A program made the translations under genes and the position numbers. This document shows, piece after piece, positions 22,927-35,833 of a stretch of 64,000 nt of DNA. Below the pieces are notes generated by a model that saw nothing but the letters and a program-made list of their open reading frames with translations, ran no database searches and was not told the DNA's origin. Each line of letters begins with the position of its first letter. Within the stretch, counting starts at the first letter, position 1. Source of the stretch: Blastomyces gilchristii SLH14081 (Eukaryota; Ascomycota; Eurotiomycetes; Onygenales; Ajellomycetaceae); NCBI RefSeq assembly GCF_000003855.2, contig NW_003101631.1, positions 1-64,000 of the forward strand. The letters are read 5' to 3'.

Positions 22927-24199
22927 GAGTAACTTACAGTTCTTGAATTTCTTGCAGATCTCAAGTTTTGAGATTTTCTTTATTTTTAATGTTTTTCAGA
23001 TGATGTGACATTGAAAATAGATTAAATATATAGTATATAAAAATGAATAAGATGTATATAATAATATTTATCTTTTACAGCTGATTTTTACAGTTAATAA
23101 TTAATTCATTATTTCTTTTCTTACACTTTTTCTTTATCTGCTAGTCACTACTCTTATATAATCTCTATATAATACAGTATTCAGTGACTAGATTCAGCAG
23201 CTTTTAGCTTTTATAATTCTGTCTTATACATTATACTGTCTCTCTTCACCTGCTCAGATCACTACAGTGAACAGCTTATTAAAACTAATCTTATCTGATC
23301 TCTGAGTATTTTCAGAGATTAAGATAACTTAATCTCATGTATTTATAAATGTTTCAGATAGTTCATTCTCTGTGATCTCTGTAATTGAACTGATGTAAAT
23401 AGTTGAATTCAACTCTGAATTTCTTTTTCTTCTGTAATCTGATTCATGTGTAAGTCTGTTACTTTAAGACTGCTCTTTACTGTGTTACATTCACTATCTA
23501 CAGTGTGTTATTATACAATCAGCTACAGTCTTATCACTTATTAAAGTGTGATATTTATCTGATTTCTTCATTACTTTTCATTCTTTTCTTATAATTATGA
23601 AAAGATCAGAATAAGTGAGATTATCTGATTTATAAGCATCTATGATTTCTCTTACTTCATAAGACTTTTCAATTATAAGTTTCTTCTTTTTCAACACTGA
23701 TGATAGTGCTGTGAATAATCATAATTCACTCAGATCTTGTATCTTTACTTTTATAAGTTATAAATTATTAATTAAGTTGTATAAGATCTGTTTCTCTGAT
23801 TTCTTCAATGTATAAGTTCTCAGAGAATGTGATTTGAGTATTTTATAGAGTTCAAATTATCTAGATTGAAACTTCTCAGAACTCTCATTACATATAAGAA
23901 CTCATGTTCTCATCTTGAGACTTGATTTCTTAACTAGTGAGTCTCATCATCTTTTTTCAATTTAATTGCTTAATTCAGAAGTAACTTATTAGCTTTTACA
24001 TGTATATGACTGATCTCTTTCAATCTTGATTCTGTGTCTGTGACTGCTGTATCTGTAACTGCTACTGCTGTGTCTGTAACTTCTGTTTCTGCTGTATCTG
24101 TGACTATTATGTCTGCAACTGCTGTTCTCTCTTTCATCTTTTCTGAAGCATTCTTCAGAATGCGTGGATGCAATTCATATAACAGATAGAATGATGAAC

Positions 24200-27100
24200 A
24201 CTTGAAGACTGCATGCTGTCAAATCTGTGTGATCAATAGCACCTGTCTGAGATATTCATTTCATAGTCTCATAGGCTTGCTCACTAGATATTTTATCAGT
24301 ATGTTGTTCAAGATTTCATTCAAACATTTCATCTTTCTGTTTATTCATGAATGATATGACATTGTTCTACAATGTTTTGTCTGTAACTGGTCTATCAAAT
24401 GCCTCACTACTTCTTTCATAAGATTCACACTGTTATCAGTTAGAATCTTGCATGGCATTTCATAGTTAATATAGATCTCATTATATAGAAACTTTGCTAT
24501 CATCTTCTCTATTATCTCTGAAACTACTTTTATAACTGATCAGTCAGTAGTGTAATTAATAGCAGTGATTATTCATCAATTTTCATTTGATATCTGTGAT
24601 AATATGTCTATGAGGTTCACTTCTCATCATTTGAATGATTATATTATACACTTTATCTGATGTTGTACTTTCTCATATTCTAATCCTTTCTTAGATTCTT
24701 TTACAATCTGACAATTCAGGCACTTATGAGTGTATACCTGAATGTTCTCAGCCATGCTTGGCCAGTATACTCTTGATTTAAGTACACTCATGAGTTCAGA
24801 GCTTTCTAAGTGACCAAATTCCTTGTATATGTAAGTCATCAAGTCATGTCTAAATGAAGATTCTAGATAGAGAGCTTCTGCATATTCTAGATCACAGTAA
24901 AGCATAACATTGTTTTTCAATTTTCTCAGCTTGAAGTTCAGAAGCATCTCTTCTACTACTCTCATAAGACACTTATTATTCAACATCTTGTCATTCTTTA
25001 AGTAAGAGATTATAATGTTTATTCATTCTGATTTCTTGCACTCTCTTAGTGTGTTTAATATGAACTTTCCTTGTATCTGATTTGCAGAATTCTCACTCAT
25101 GAAATTGAGTCTGTGACTGATTACATCAGGCACTACAGTGTCTGATTTCTTTCAGTATTTGATATGAAGATTGTACACTTGAAACTCTGAGATTCAACAT
25201 GCTAAGTGTTTAAAAGGTTTTATCATTGATTGTAGATAGATGAGACTTTTATGATCTGTGATCACTGTTATTGTATATCTGTTGTTAATATATCTATCTC
25301 ACAATGTCAGTGTGTGCTTAATTGCTAGCAATTTCTTTTTATACACTGAATAATTGAGCTCAGTGTCTGATAGTTTTCTATCATTATACATCACTGAGTG
25401 CAGCTTGCTATTCTTACTCATCTGTAGAAGAACATCTCTGATAGCTTATTCAGATACATCTATTTCAATGTAGAAAGGTTTATCATAATCTGATTGAATA
25501 AGCACTGAGAATATTATTATACATTCTCTCAGTGTGAGAAAAGCCTCTTCACACATAATATTTCAGATGATTGAATAAAACTTGTTCTTTCACAGATTTG
25601 CATCTGTTTCTCTTAAGAGATCTGAGAGTGATACTGATATTCATGTGAAATCCTTGATGAATCTGTAGTAATATAAGATCAACTTAAGAAACTGTTATAT
25701 ATAATGTACATTTCTTAGCTGTGATTAATTCACTATAATATTCAATTTCTCTGAAATGAGATGTATATAGTCATCACTTACTACATATTCTACAAACTTC
25801 AACTCTTTCATTTCAAACATACACTTAATTGATTTGATATAGAGCTTATACTCTGTCAGAGTTATAAGCACTTTATTGAGATGCTTCAGATATTCATCAT
25901 ATGAGTTTGAAAAGACTAGAATGTCATTAAAATATACAAGGTATAAGATTCTATTCTGTTTATAAAGAATTGTATTCATCATTATTTAAAAGATGACAGA
26001 TGCATTTGTCAGTCTGAATGACATTGTCAGAAATTCAAACTTCTCTCATTATATATTAAACATGATTTGTGAGACTGATAGTTTAGCTATACAGATCTGT
26101 CAGTATTCTGAGAGAAGATTGATCTTTAATAGATATTGAGTGTTTTCAATCATATTTAACTATTGTTGAATCTGTGACAGTGAATATTCATTCTTAATCA
26201 TAAGCTTGTTAAGTGCTTGATAATCAATACACATCTGTCACTCTTCACTCATCTTTTTCATGAATAGAACTGGAAAGCCTCACATACTTAATGAGAGTTC
26301 TATAAGATCACATTCTAGAAGATCAGTGATCTGACACTTCTGTTCTTTGAGATGTGTTTGTGACAGAGAATACATATTCTGATTGACTGGTTTTGCATTC
26401 TCTGTGTCAATCTCATGTACAAATCCTCATTTCAGCAGCAATTTCAGTGAAAGATCTGTTCAGAAGATCTTCTCATGCTTCTTCAGAAGCTTCTTCATAC
26501 ACTTGTCCTCTCATATATTCTTTATCTTGTGGTTCGGAAGAACGTACGACCGTCGGATAATAACGCGGCTGCTTCCGAACTTGCTTACGAGTGTAAAGGG
26601 GGGCATAGCGGCCACTAATTAATTTAGCGTACGATATTACGATATATAAGAAGCCGGCGTACGCCTGTAATCGTACGCTGGCAAGAAACCTTTGAATCAC
26701 AATCTTGGTTTTCTTCACTTCCAGGTTCTGTATAACATACAGAATGCTTTTGAATGAGGTCTTGTAAATCATTCTCTTTGCTTATTAATATATAAGTAGA
26801 TTTAACCCTTCTATACCAGGGGTGTGGAATGTTCTTCTTATATCAGTTAATAGAATTGTATGAACTGTTTTCTTTCTATCAGTCAACTGCATATAACATG
26901 TATGTCATTGAATCTGTGAATTGAACCTTTGAAATCAATTGAGGCTGAGAATAAGATCATATTCCATGTTCTGCAGCTCTCGCGCCTAAATATAGCAAGA
27001 TCATTCTTTGAAGTGCAAGAGAACTCTTACTCTTATAAGTGATATTAAATATCAGTTATCAGATAATCTTATACATCAGAAATTCTTCACTCAGCAGATC

Positions 27101-27512
27101 TCTTTCAGTCTTCAGATTATATAATTATTAATATATTATATAGAAGCTTCTGTGTCTGCTAACACTTTTACAGTCATCTCTTGATTCTTACTTAAGTGTC
27201 TCTTATACATTAATATTTCAGATCTTAAGATATTGAGATAAATGTTCACTTCATTCTCATCTGTATCTCAGTCAGAAGTCTGCTTTCTCTTGATATTCAC
27301 AGAATTCAGAGAATCATCTAACACAGATATCTCTTTCACTTTGAAGACTTTTTATAGAATATCAGTGAGTGTCTCTGAGCTCACTGATTCTGCTAGTTTT
27401 TTGACTCTCTTGCTTCTCTTAACTGTGCACACTGAGTATAATCTTTTGTATCATGATTTTGATATCTGTAGTTGAAGCAAGCTCAATACTCATAATATCA
27501 AGATTTTTACTC
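24200..27512 (-). pseudogene. E2-B pol (protease, RT, RNase H, integrase)
   Basis: On the minus strand: a protease region near 27000-27150; reverse transcriptase about 26350-25700, with an open piece of 85 codons at 25725-25982 (LVYFNDILVFSNSYDEY at the YxDD site) and a KLNIIVN end; RNase H about 25650-25200; and integrase with the HHCC zinc region (25 residues each side of GHLESSELMSVLKSRVYWPS, then C-x2-C in HKCLNCQI) open for 115 codons at 24639-24986. The following core has the ITAI-DY form typical of fungal Gypsy integrases. Stops elsewhere show it is inactive. The RT is interrupted upstream by the solo LTR. Confidence 0.82.
26528..26701 (+). repeat. Solo E2 LTR inserted in E2-B
   Basis: 174 bp, in the orientation opposite to E2-B, with a perfect 4 bp duplication ATCT (26524-26527 and 26702-26705). 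It is the richest in CpG of all five copies (ACGTACGACCGTCGG, ATCGTACGCTGG) and carries a small duplication, ATATTACGATATATAAG, at the TATA region. No internal region remains, so it is a solo LTR from recombination. It is the most recent event in the stack. Confidence 0.93.
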
Positions 27513-29050
27513 AGAGAATTTCTTTTTCAGAGAATTCAGTGCTTTAATGATGATATTCAGATCTAGATTCATCATATTCAGATGTATAACTTGTGTTGTA
27601 GAAGTCTGATTATCTATTCTCTGTTAAGACATACTTGATTATAGTATTTTCTGTTATAATTAACTTGCTTATTTCTGTATAATGAGAATATTATATGCTT
27701 TCTTCACTGTGCTTGACTGTGAGATTAAGCATTTTCATTTCACTCTCAACTCAGATGTAAGATCATGAATGAAGATCTGTAAATAGAAAGATGTTAAAAG
27801 CTCTTCATTCAATGTAAGATAGTGTAAGCTGAAGTGTGTAAAGTATAATATAAGATCACTTACTTATCTACACTCAGTGAAGTGTTTATAACACTTATCT
27901 CATATATTCACTTTCTCAAAGTTGTGCAAGATTCATTTGAAAAACTCATTTCATATTTATAAGAATGAATATCACTTCAGATCTGTGAGATTCATCTTTT
28001 TATTAGTCATTTATAATGACTTCACTTTTCTGTGTAGAAACATGATAGATCTTAAAACTTGTTAAAATTCTATTAACTGTCTGTCTATGAGTTTATATTT
28101 AATCTGATAATATAATTGTATCTGACTTAGTCAGCTGATTACAGCATTATTTTTTCAGTTACTATTAAAGCTTAATAACTTCAGCAGATCTTCTGACTTG
28201 ATGTATTTCATGCTCAGATTCTCATTCTGTACAGTGATCTCTGATGATGTGTATACTTCTGAAGAGATTGTGAATAATCATGATAAAATCTTCAGATTCA
28301 GTGTTATTATCTGTCTGTATAAACATTTGATCTTCTGCTGCAGGTCTAAGATCTGATTTTCTCTATTCTTATTAATGATGATGATTGTATCAGTGAAGCT
28401 CTTTATAGTAAATACTTAATCTGCAGTGAATGCTAATTATTGTTTAACTTTCATCTCAGTCTGTCACTATGTACACAAGAACTTAATCTTATTTAGAAAT
28501 CTTGTATATATACAGAGCTTCAATTCTGGTTCAGCAGTTTCAGCTGTTTTTCTTACTGTTTTGAGTAAATTCTCTGAGAGATTCTGTATATCTTTCAGTT
28601 CAGATAGCAGAGAAGAATGTTATTCATATCAGCTAGAGAAGGTATTCATTTCAGTGATTTCTCATTAATTATACAATGTCTATTATTATATCACTATATT
28701 GTTATATGATTTCTGTTGTCATTATATAACTTCAGTGATAGTCATTCTTCTCTTTATTCTTCTTTTAAGTAGAGAGCAGACTTCTTTGAATCTTGTTCAC
28801 TGCTCTCATCTCTTTTCTCATATCTCATCTGTTTGCATATCATATGTGGCATTCACCTGAGCATGGAGTTTTCCCTCTACAAGTGAAGCAGTATCAATTG
28901 AATACTCTTTTACTCACTGCTCTTCATACACTATCTTTTGAGACATTCTAGAACCACACTGATATAATAACTATGAATCACTTTGTAGATGAAATTATCA
29001 CTCTCTGAAGAAGCCTGCACTTCTCACCAGTTTTTAGACATGCTATCAGA
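27513..29050 (-). pseudogene. E2-B gag region
   Basis: Inverted match to 19303-20849 of E2-A. Stops are frequent. One 80-codon stretch on the opposite strand (28426-28668) is a mirror of this gag and not a gene. The segment is useful as the uninterrupted reference for the E2-B insertion site. Confidence 0.7.
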
Positions 29051-29217
29051 TGTGATTCAAAGGTTGCTTGAGCCAGTGTATGATTACAGATGTACACCGG
29101 CTTCTTATATATTGTACACTAAATTAATTAACGGCTGCTATGGCCTCTTTACACTCATAAGCAAGTTCGGAAGCGGCCGCGTTATTATCCGACAGTTGTA
29201 TGTTCTTCCGAACCACA
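29051..29217 (-). repeat. E2-B 5' LTR (167 bp)
   Basis: On the plus strand TGTGATTCAAAGG to GAACCACA. It retains GCGGCCGCGTTATTATCCG. Differs from the 3' LTR of the same copy mainly by transitions. Confidence 0.92.
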
Positions 29218-29221
29218 TCTG

Positions 29222-32200
29222 AGTGAAAATCTTGATATTATAAGTATTAAGCTTGCTTCAACTACAGACACTAAAATCATGATGTAAAAGATTACACATA
29301 GTGTGTACAGTTAAGAGAAGTAAGAGAGTTAAAAAACTAACAGAATCAGTGAGCTCAGAGACACTTACTGATATTCTATGAAAAGTCTTTAAAGTGAAAG
29401 AGATGTCTGTATTAGATGATTCTCTGAATTCTGTAAATATCAAAAGAAAGCAGGCTTCTAAATAAAGTACAGATGAGAATGATAAAGCAGATACTTATCT
29501 CAATATCTTGAGATCTGAAATGTTAATATATAAGAGATACTTAGATAAGAATCAAGAGATAGCTGTAAAAGTGTTAGCAGACACAGAAGCTTCTATATAA
29601 TATATTAACAATTATATAATCTGAAGACTGAAAGAGATTCACTGAGTGAAGAATCTCTGATATATAAGATTATCTGATAATTAATATTTAATATCATCTG
29701 CAAGAGTAAGAGTTCTCTTGCACTTCAGAGAATAATCTTACTATATTTAAGTGTAAGAGCTGTAGAATGTGAAATACAATCTTATTCTCAGACTTAACTA
29801 ATTTCAAAGATTCAATTCACAGATTCAATGATGTATATATTATATACAGTTGACTGATAGAAAGAAAACAGTTTATATAATTCTATCAACTGATATGAGA
29901 AGGACATTTCACATCTCTGATATAGAAGAGTTAAATCTGCTTATATATTAATAAGTAAAGAGAATGATTTATAAGATCTTCTCTGAAAGCATTCTGTATA
30001 TCATACAGAACCTGAAAGAGAAGAAGATTAAGATAAAAAATATATAAGAGAATAAGTGTATAAAGAAGCTTCTGAAGAAGTATGAGAAGATCTTCTGAAT
30101 AGATCTTTCACTGAAATTGCTGCTGAAACAAGAATTCATACATGAGATTAACACAGGGGATGTAAAATCAGTCAATCAGAATGCATATTCTCTGTCACAA
30201 ATGCATCTTGAAGAACAGAAGTATCAGATCACAGACCTTCTAGAACATAGTCTCATACAATTCTCATGAAGCATATGAGGCTTTCCAGTTCTATTCATGA
30301 AAAAGACAGATGAGAAGTGACAGATGTGTATCAATTATCAAGCATTTAATAAGCTTATGATTAAGAATGAATATTCACTGTCACAGATTCAACAACAGTT
30401 GAATACAGTGGAAAATATCTGATATCTATCAAAGATTAATCTTCTCTCAGAATACTGATAGATTTATGTAGATGAACTGTTAGTTCTGTGAACTGTATTT
30501 AATATACAATAAAGAAAGTTCAAATTTCTGATAATACTATTCAGTCTAATAAATATACTTATTATCTTTTAAATGATGATGAATATGATTCTTTATAAAC
30601 AGAATAAAATCTCATATCTTGTATATCTCAATAACATTCTAGTCTTTTCAAACTTATATAATGAATATCTAAAGTATCTTGATAAAGTGCTTATAACTCT
30701 GACAGAGTATAAGCTCTATATTAAATCAATAAAGTATATGTTTAAAATGAAAGAGTTGAAGTTCATAGAACATGTAGTGAGTGATAACTGTATACATCTT
30801 ATCTTGAAGAAATTGAATGTCATAGCAAATTAACTGCAGCTGAGAAATGTACATTATATATAATAGTTTCTTAAGTTATTCTTATATTACTGCAGATTCA
30901 TTAAGGATTTTATATAAATCTCTGCATCACTCTCAGATCTCTTAAGAGAAATAGATATAAATCTGTGAAAGAAGAAGTTTCATTCAATTATCTGAAATAC
31001 TGTGTGTGAAGAGGCTTTTCTCACACTGAGAGAACATATAATAACATTCTCAGTGCTTATTCAATCAGATTATGATAAATCTTTCTACATTAAGACAGAT
31101 ACATCTGAATGAGCTATCAGAGACACTCTTCTACAGATGAGTAAGAATAGCAAGCTGCATCTGATGATGTACAATGATAGAGAACTATCAGACACTGAGC
31201 TCAATTACTCAGTGTATGAAAAGAAATTACTAGTAATCAAGTATACACTGACATTATAAGATAGATATATTAATAACAGATATATAATAACAGTGATCAT
31301 GAATTATGAAAGTCTCATCTATCTATAATTAATAACAAAATCTTTCAAATACTTAGTATATTAAATCTCAGAGTTTCAAGTGTATAATCTTAATATTAAA
31401 TACTGAAAGAGATTGAACAATGTGATGCTGAATATAATCAGTCACAGACTCAATTTCATGAATAAGAGTTCTGTGAATTAGATACAAGAAAAGTTTATAT
31501 TAAATATACTGAGAGAATGCAAGAAATCAGAATAAGTGAACACAATGATCTCTCACTTGAAGAATGATAAGATATCAGATGATAAGTATCTCATGAAAAT
31601 AGTAAAAGAGATGCTTTAAAACTTTAAGCTCAGAAAATTGAAAAATAATGTTATACTTTACTGCAATCTAGAATACATAGAAGCTTCTTATCTAGAATAT
31701 TCATTTAGATATGACTTAATAACTTGCATGCACAAGGAATTTGATCACTTAAAAAGCTCTGAACTCATGAGTGTACTCAAATCAAGAGTATACTAGTCAA
31801 GCATGACTGAGAACATTCAGACATATACTCACAAGTGTCTGAATTATCAGATTATGAAAGAATCTAAGAAAGGATTAGAATATGAGAAAGTATAATATCA
31901 GATGAAGTGTATAATACAATTATTTGAATGATAAGAAGTGAATCTCATAGACATACTACTGCAGATGTCAAATGAAAATTGATGAATAATCACTGCTATT
32001 GATTATGCTACTGACTGATCAGTTATAAAAGTAGTTTCAGAGATGATAGAGAAGATAGTGATGAAGTTTCTATATAATAAGATCTATATTAACTATGAAA
32101 TACTGTGTAAGATTCTAACTGATAACAGTGTGAATCTTATAGAAGAAGTAATGAGACATTTTATAAGGTCAGTTACAGATAAGATATTATAGAACAACAT

Positions 32201-32570
32201 TATATCATTTATGAATAAATGAGAAAGTAAAACACTTGAATGAAATCTTGAGTAATATGCTAATGAAATATCTAGTGAGCAAGTCTATAAGATTATAAGA
32301 TGAATATCTCAGTCAGATGCTATTAGCCATGTGAATTCAGCAGTATACAGTCTTCAAGTGTTCATCATTCTATCTGTTGTATGAATTGCATCTGTGCATC
32401 TTGAAGAATGCTTCGGAAAAGATGAGAAAGAAAACAGCAGTTATAGACACAGCAGTAGCAGTTGTAGATGCAACAGTCATAAACACAGAATCAAGATTGA
32501 AAGAGATCAGCCACACACATGCAAAAGCTAATAAGTTACTTCTGAATTAAGCAATTCAATCAAAAAGAAT
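29222..32570 (+). pseudogene. E2-A gag end and pol
   Basis: Plus-strand continuation of E2-A after the nested E2-B. Protease region near 29550-29700; reverse transcriptase with MCINYQAFNKLMIKNEYSLS near 30310 and LVYLNNILVFSN near 30610 (the YxDD site is mutated); an 86-codon open piece at 30573-30833; RNase H near 31020-31260; integrase zinc region near 31720-31850 and IITAIDYATD near 31985; and a degraded integrase tail to about 32570. Same order as E2-B. Confidence 0.82.
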
Positions 32571-33597
32571 ACAAGACTCACTAGTTAAGAAATTGAGTCT
32601 CAAGATAAGAATGTGAGTTCTTATATATAATGAGAGCTCTAAGAAGTTTGAATCTAGATGATTTGAGCTCTATAAAATACTTAAATCACATTCTCTGAGA
32701 ATATATGCATTGAAAGAATCAGAGAGACAGATCTTACACAATTTAATAAATAATTCATATCTTATGAAGATAAAGATGTAAGATCTGAGCAGATTATAAT
32801 TATTCACAGCACTCTCATTAGTATTGAAGAAGAAGAGACTTATAATTGAAAAGTCTCATGAAGTAAGAGAAATCATAGATACTTATAAATCAGATGATCT
32901 CACTTATTCTGATCTTTTCACAATTATAAGAAAAGAATGAGAAGAAATGAAGAAATCAGATGAATATCACACTTCAATAAGTAATAAGACTGTAGCTGAT
33001 TGTATGATAACACACTGTAAACAGTGAATGTAACATAGTAAAGAGTGATCTCAGAGCAGCAGACTTATATGTGAATCAGATCACAGAAGAAAAAGAAATT
33101 CAGAGTTGAATTCAACTGTTTACATCAGTTTAATTATAAAGATAACAGAGAATGAAGCATCTGAAACATTCATGAACATGTGAGATCAAGCTATCTCAAT
33201 CTCTGAAGATACTCAGAGATTGAGTGAGATTAGTTTCAATGAGCTGTTCACTGTAGTGATCTGAGTGAGTGAAGAGAGACAGTATAATACATAAGACAGA
33301 ATCACAAAAGATGAAAGCTGTTAAATCTAGTTATTAAACACTGTATCATATAGAGATTGTATAAGAGTAGTAACTAGCAGACAAAGAAAAAGTGTAAGAA
33401 AGGAAAGAAATAATGAATTAATCATCAATTATAAGAGTCAGCTGTAAAAAGATAAATGTTATTATATACATCTCATTCATTTTCATACATTATATATTAA
33501 TTCATTTCCAATGTCATATCATCTGAAAAATGTTAAAAAAAATAAGAAAATCTCAAAACTCAAGATCTGTAAGAGATTTGAGAGCTATAAGTCACTC

Positions 33598-34914
33598 TTA
33601 TAACAATACTGTGTATGTCTCTGATTTCTCTATCACTCTGTATATAACATTAATATTATTTATCACAAGATTGGCTGAAATGCTAATATAGAAATGTGTA
33701 CATATGTATATAGAAAAATTGAAGAAGAGTGCAAAACTCACAGAATCAGAAGTCAGAACAGAGAGAATGAAGACAGAAGAAATAGAAGAAGAAGAAGATA
33801 CAGAACTGAATAAATGATAACAGAAGTTACTCAGAGCTAAATACTTATAACTCAGTATGTACACAATCTTTTCTCGCAGAAGAGAAAGAGAAAAGTGCTG
33901 AGAGAAGCTTAAGAATAGAAAAGAGTAGTCTAGTGATATTATCATCTTTAATTAAAATGATCTCTGACACTGAAGTAACTAAGAACTATTATTAGTGTAC
34001 AAAACTGTAAAAAGCAGGGATAATAATTTACTGAATAAACATCTGCTAGTCTTTAGAATTGTACACATAATTACATTACACATGAGACTTCTCAGAAAAG
34101 AGAGAGAGACTCAGAGAATACAGAAAGCAGACACTGTGTGAATGACTCATTCTCATAGTAATATCTCAGACAAGGTATACAAGTCTCATATCTGTGAGTG
34201 TAAAAGAGTATAACATCTGTATTCTCATTTCTGAAAATTNNNNNNNNNNNNNNNNNNNNNNNNNNNNNNNNNNNNNNNNNNNNNNNNNNNNNNNNNNNNN
34301 NNNNNNNNNNNNNNNNNNNNNNNNNNNNNNNNNNNNNNNTCACAAAGTCAGATAATAAATATCAGAAGAATAAACTGATATGAGTCAATCATTCTGAAAG
34401 TATTTATCAGAGTGAATATACTTATAATATTAAATTTAACAGTTGTAAAAAGTTTCTTAGTATCTATAAATATCATAACTTCATGTATAATAAAACTCAT
34501 AACAATTTTCTCTAAGAACAGGAAAATCAGTGTCAGAAAAAGAAGAGAAAAAAAGAAAGACTTATAATCTTAACACTGTTAAGAGAGAGTGTGATTCTTC
34601 AGTATAAATAAATAATTATCTTATCATGAATATTTAAAATGAATGTAATAATCAGTGTCTGTGACTGAGCTTCAGACAGTTGTGTTATATACAGTCTTTG
34701 TATAATAAATTATTCTAGAGATCAGTAAGAAGAGTAAGAGTGTACATACTGACAGATATGATTCATTAAGTCTATACAACATCTTCTTGAAATGAGAAGA
34801 GCTGATAATGAAAGTAGAGACAGCAGAAGCAGAAGAAGCAAAAGTAGTAGAAGTGAGAGTTATGAGAACAGAAGTAGCAGAAACAGAGATAGCAGGAGAG
34901 AGAGAATCAGACAC
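33598..34914 (-). pseudogene. Antisense ORFs a3, a2 and a1 of E2-A
   Basis: Collinear with the antisense frames of E2-B: a1 at 34672-34914, a2 from ATG 34500 to about 34092 (interrupted by the N gap 34240-34339) and a3 at 33598-33945. All lie on the strand opposite to E2-A gag-pol, between the integrase and the 3' LTR. Cysteine pair ETC-x2-CLR is kept in a2. The sense strand of a1 reads as an Arg/Ser-rich ORF, which I treat as its shadow. Confidence 0.45.
34240..34339. other. Assembly gap (100 N)
   Basis: Run of N within antisense ORF a2 of E2-A. Comparison with E2-B indicates the true missing length is close to 100 bp. Confidence 1.
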
Positions 34915-35662
34915 AGAGACAGGTATAAGAGATTAAGGAAAAGTGGCAGAGAAAGAAACAGAGAGAGTAGAGAGAGACACAGAAGACTCAGTTATACATG
35001 ATATAGATAATTTCTTTATTATTATGTTCTTCAAGTTTTTGATTAACAATTCAATATTGAGGCATTTATTATTATCAGCAGATGCAGATCTGTCAATATA
35101 TAAAGATTCTATGTGAATTAAAACAAAATATCAGTATCTGTATTCATGTAAAACATGATCAGATACTCACTAGAAAAAGAAGATTAAGAGTATATAAGAA
35201 GATAAAGAAGATGTGTTATTTATAATAGTATATTCTAGCAATTGTTAGAAGATAAACAAGTTCTGATCATGTTTTACAACACATTACACTTACTGCTAAT
35301 AAACTGCCTGGTATAAGCACTATGAGAACACTTATTATGAGAATAGAGAGTCATCATCAGAAATGCATACAATGTAATAGATGAACAACAGATAGAAGAT
35401 GTTAAATAGAAGAAGAAGTAGAAATCTTGAATAAGATGATGACATTCATGATAACAATGATGAAGAAGATGATTGAAGAATGAGAAAAGTTAGTGAATAA
35501 GTGATGTAACATAGTGAAAGTTTCTTAATGAGAATGTATGCAGAATACTAGCTGAATCAGAAATAGATTATATAATTGTAAAAACTAGTAGCACACTAAT
35601 TCACATGAAGCTAGAGTGTATGATATAATCACATAAGTATGACTGAATCTGATGAAGAAGAA

Positions 35663-35829
35663 TGTGATTCAGAAGAATGTACAATCATCAGATAATAATA
35701 CAGCTGCTTTCAAACTTGCTTACAAATGTAAAGAGGCTATAGCAGCCACCAATTAATTTAGTGTATAATATATAAGAAGCCGGCGTACGCCTGTAATCGT
35801 ACGCTGACTCAAGCAACCTTTGAATCACA
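35663..35829 (+). repeat. E2-A 3' LTR (167 bp)
   Basis: TGTGATTC to GAATCACA. Its 5' half has lost nearly all CpGs while its 3' third keeps GCCGGCGTACGCC and ATCGTACGC. Confidence 0.92.
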
Positions 35830-35833
35830 TTGA

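Larger units (their letters stand above)
20850..29217 (-). mobile_element. E2-B: complete E2 copy inserted in reverse orientation within E2-A
   Basis: Element on the minus strand. Its 5' LTR is 29051-29217 and its 3' LTR 20850-21016, both 167 bp. The flanking 4 bp duplication is TCTA (20846-20849) and TCTG (29218-29221). The E2-B internal sequence around 27513 shows the uninterrupted target, CTCTGAG, which confirms the insertion site in E2-A. Total 8368 bp, or about 8.19 kb without the solo LTR at 26528-26701. Purine-rich tract GATGAGAGAGAA precedes the 3' LTR. Confidence 0.93.
19136..35829 (+). mobile_element. E2-A: short-LTR Gypsy retrotransposon inserted into E1, itself interrupted by E2-B
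   Basis: 167 bp LTRs at 19136-19302 and 35663-35829 in direct orientation, flanked by a perfect 4 bp duplication TTGA (19132-19135 and 35830-35833). Removing it restores the E1 RNase H region. Native length is about 8.3 kb once E2-B (20850-29217) is removed. Segments: 5' part 19303-20849, 3' part 29222-35662. Internal order: gag, protease, RT (about 30220-30830), RNase H (31000-31420), integrase (about 31700-32560), then 3.1 kb that carries antisense reading frames, a purine-rich tract (35651-35662) and the LTR. Confidence 0.92.

Noticed and set aside
34792..35001. Arg/Ser-rich ORF in sense orientation of E2-A (and 21626-21808 in E2-B), resembling an SR-type protein
   Set aside because: It is the complement of the Ser/Thr-rich antisense frame a1. 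The antisense version is longer and has a conserved non-repetitive end in both copies, so the SR-like reading is taken as a shadow.
19303..35662. A chromosomal inversion between LTR copies, suggested by the long inverted repeats
   Set aside because: The TTGA and TCTA/TCTG duplications and the continuous E2-B copy are explained fully by nested insertion. An inversion would not produce them.
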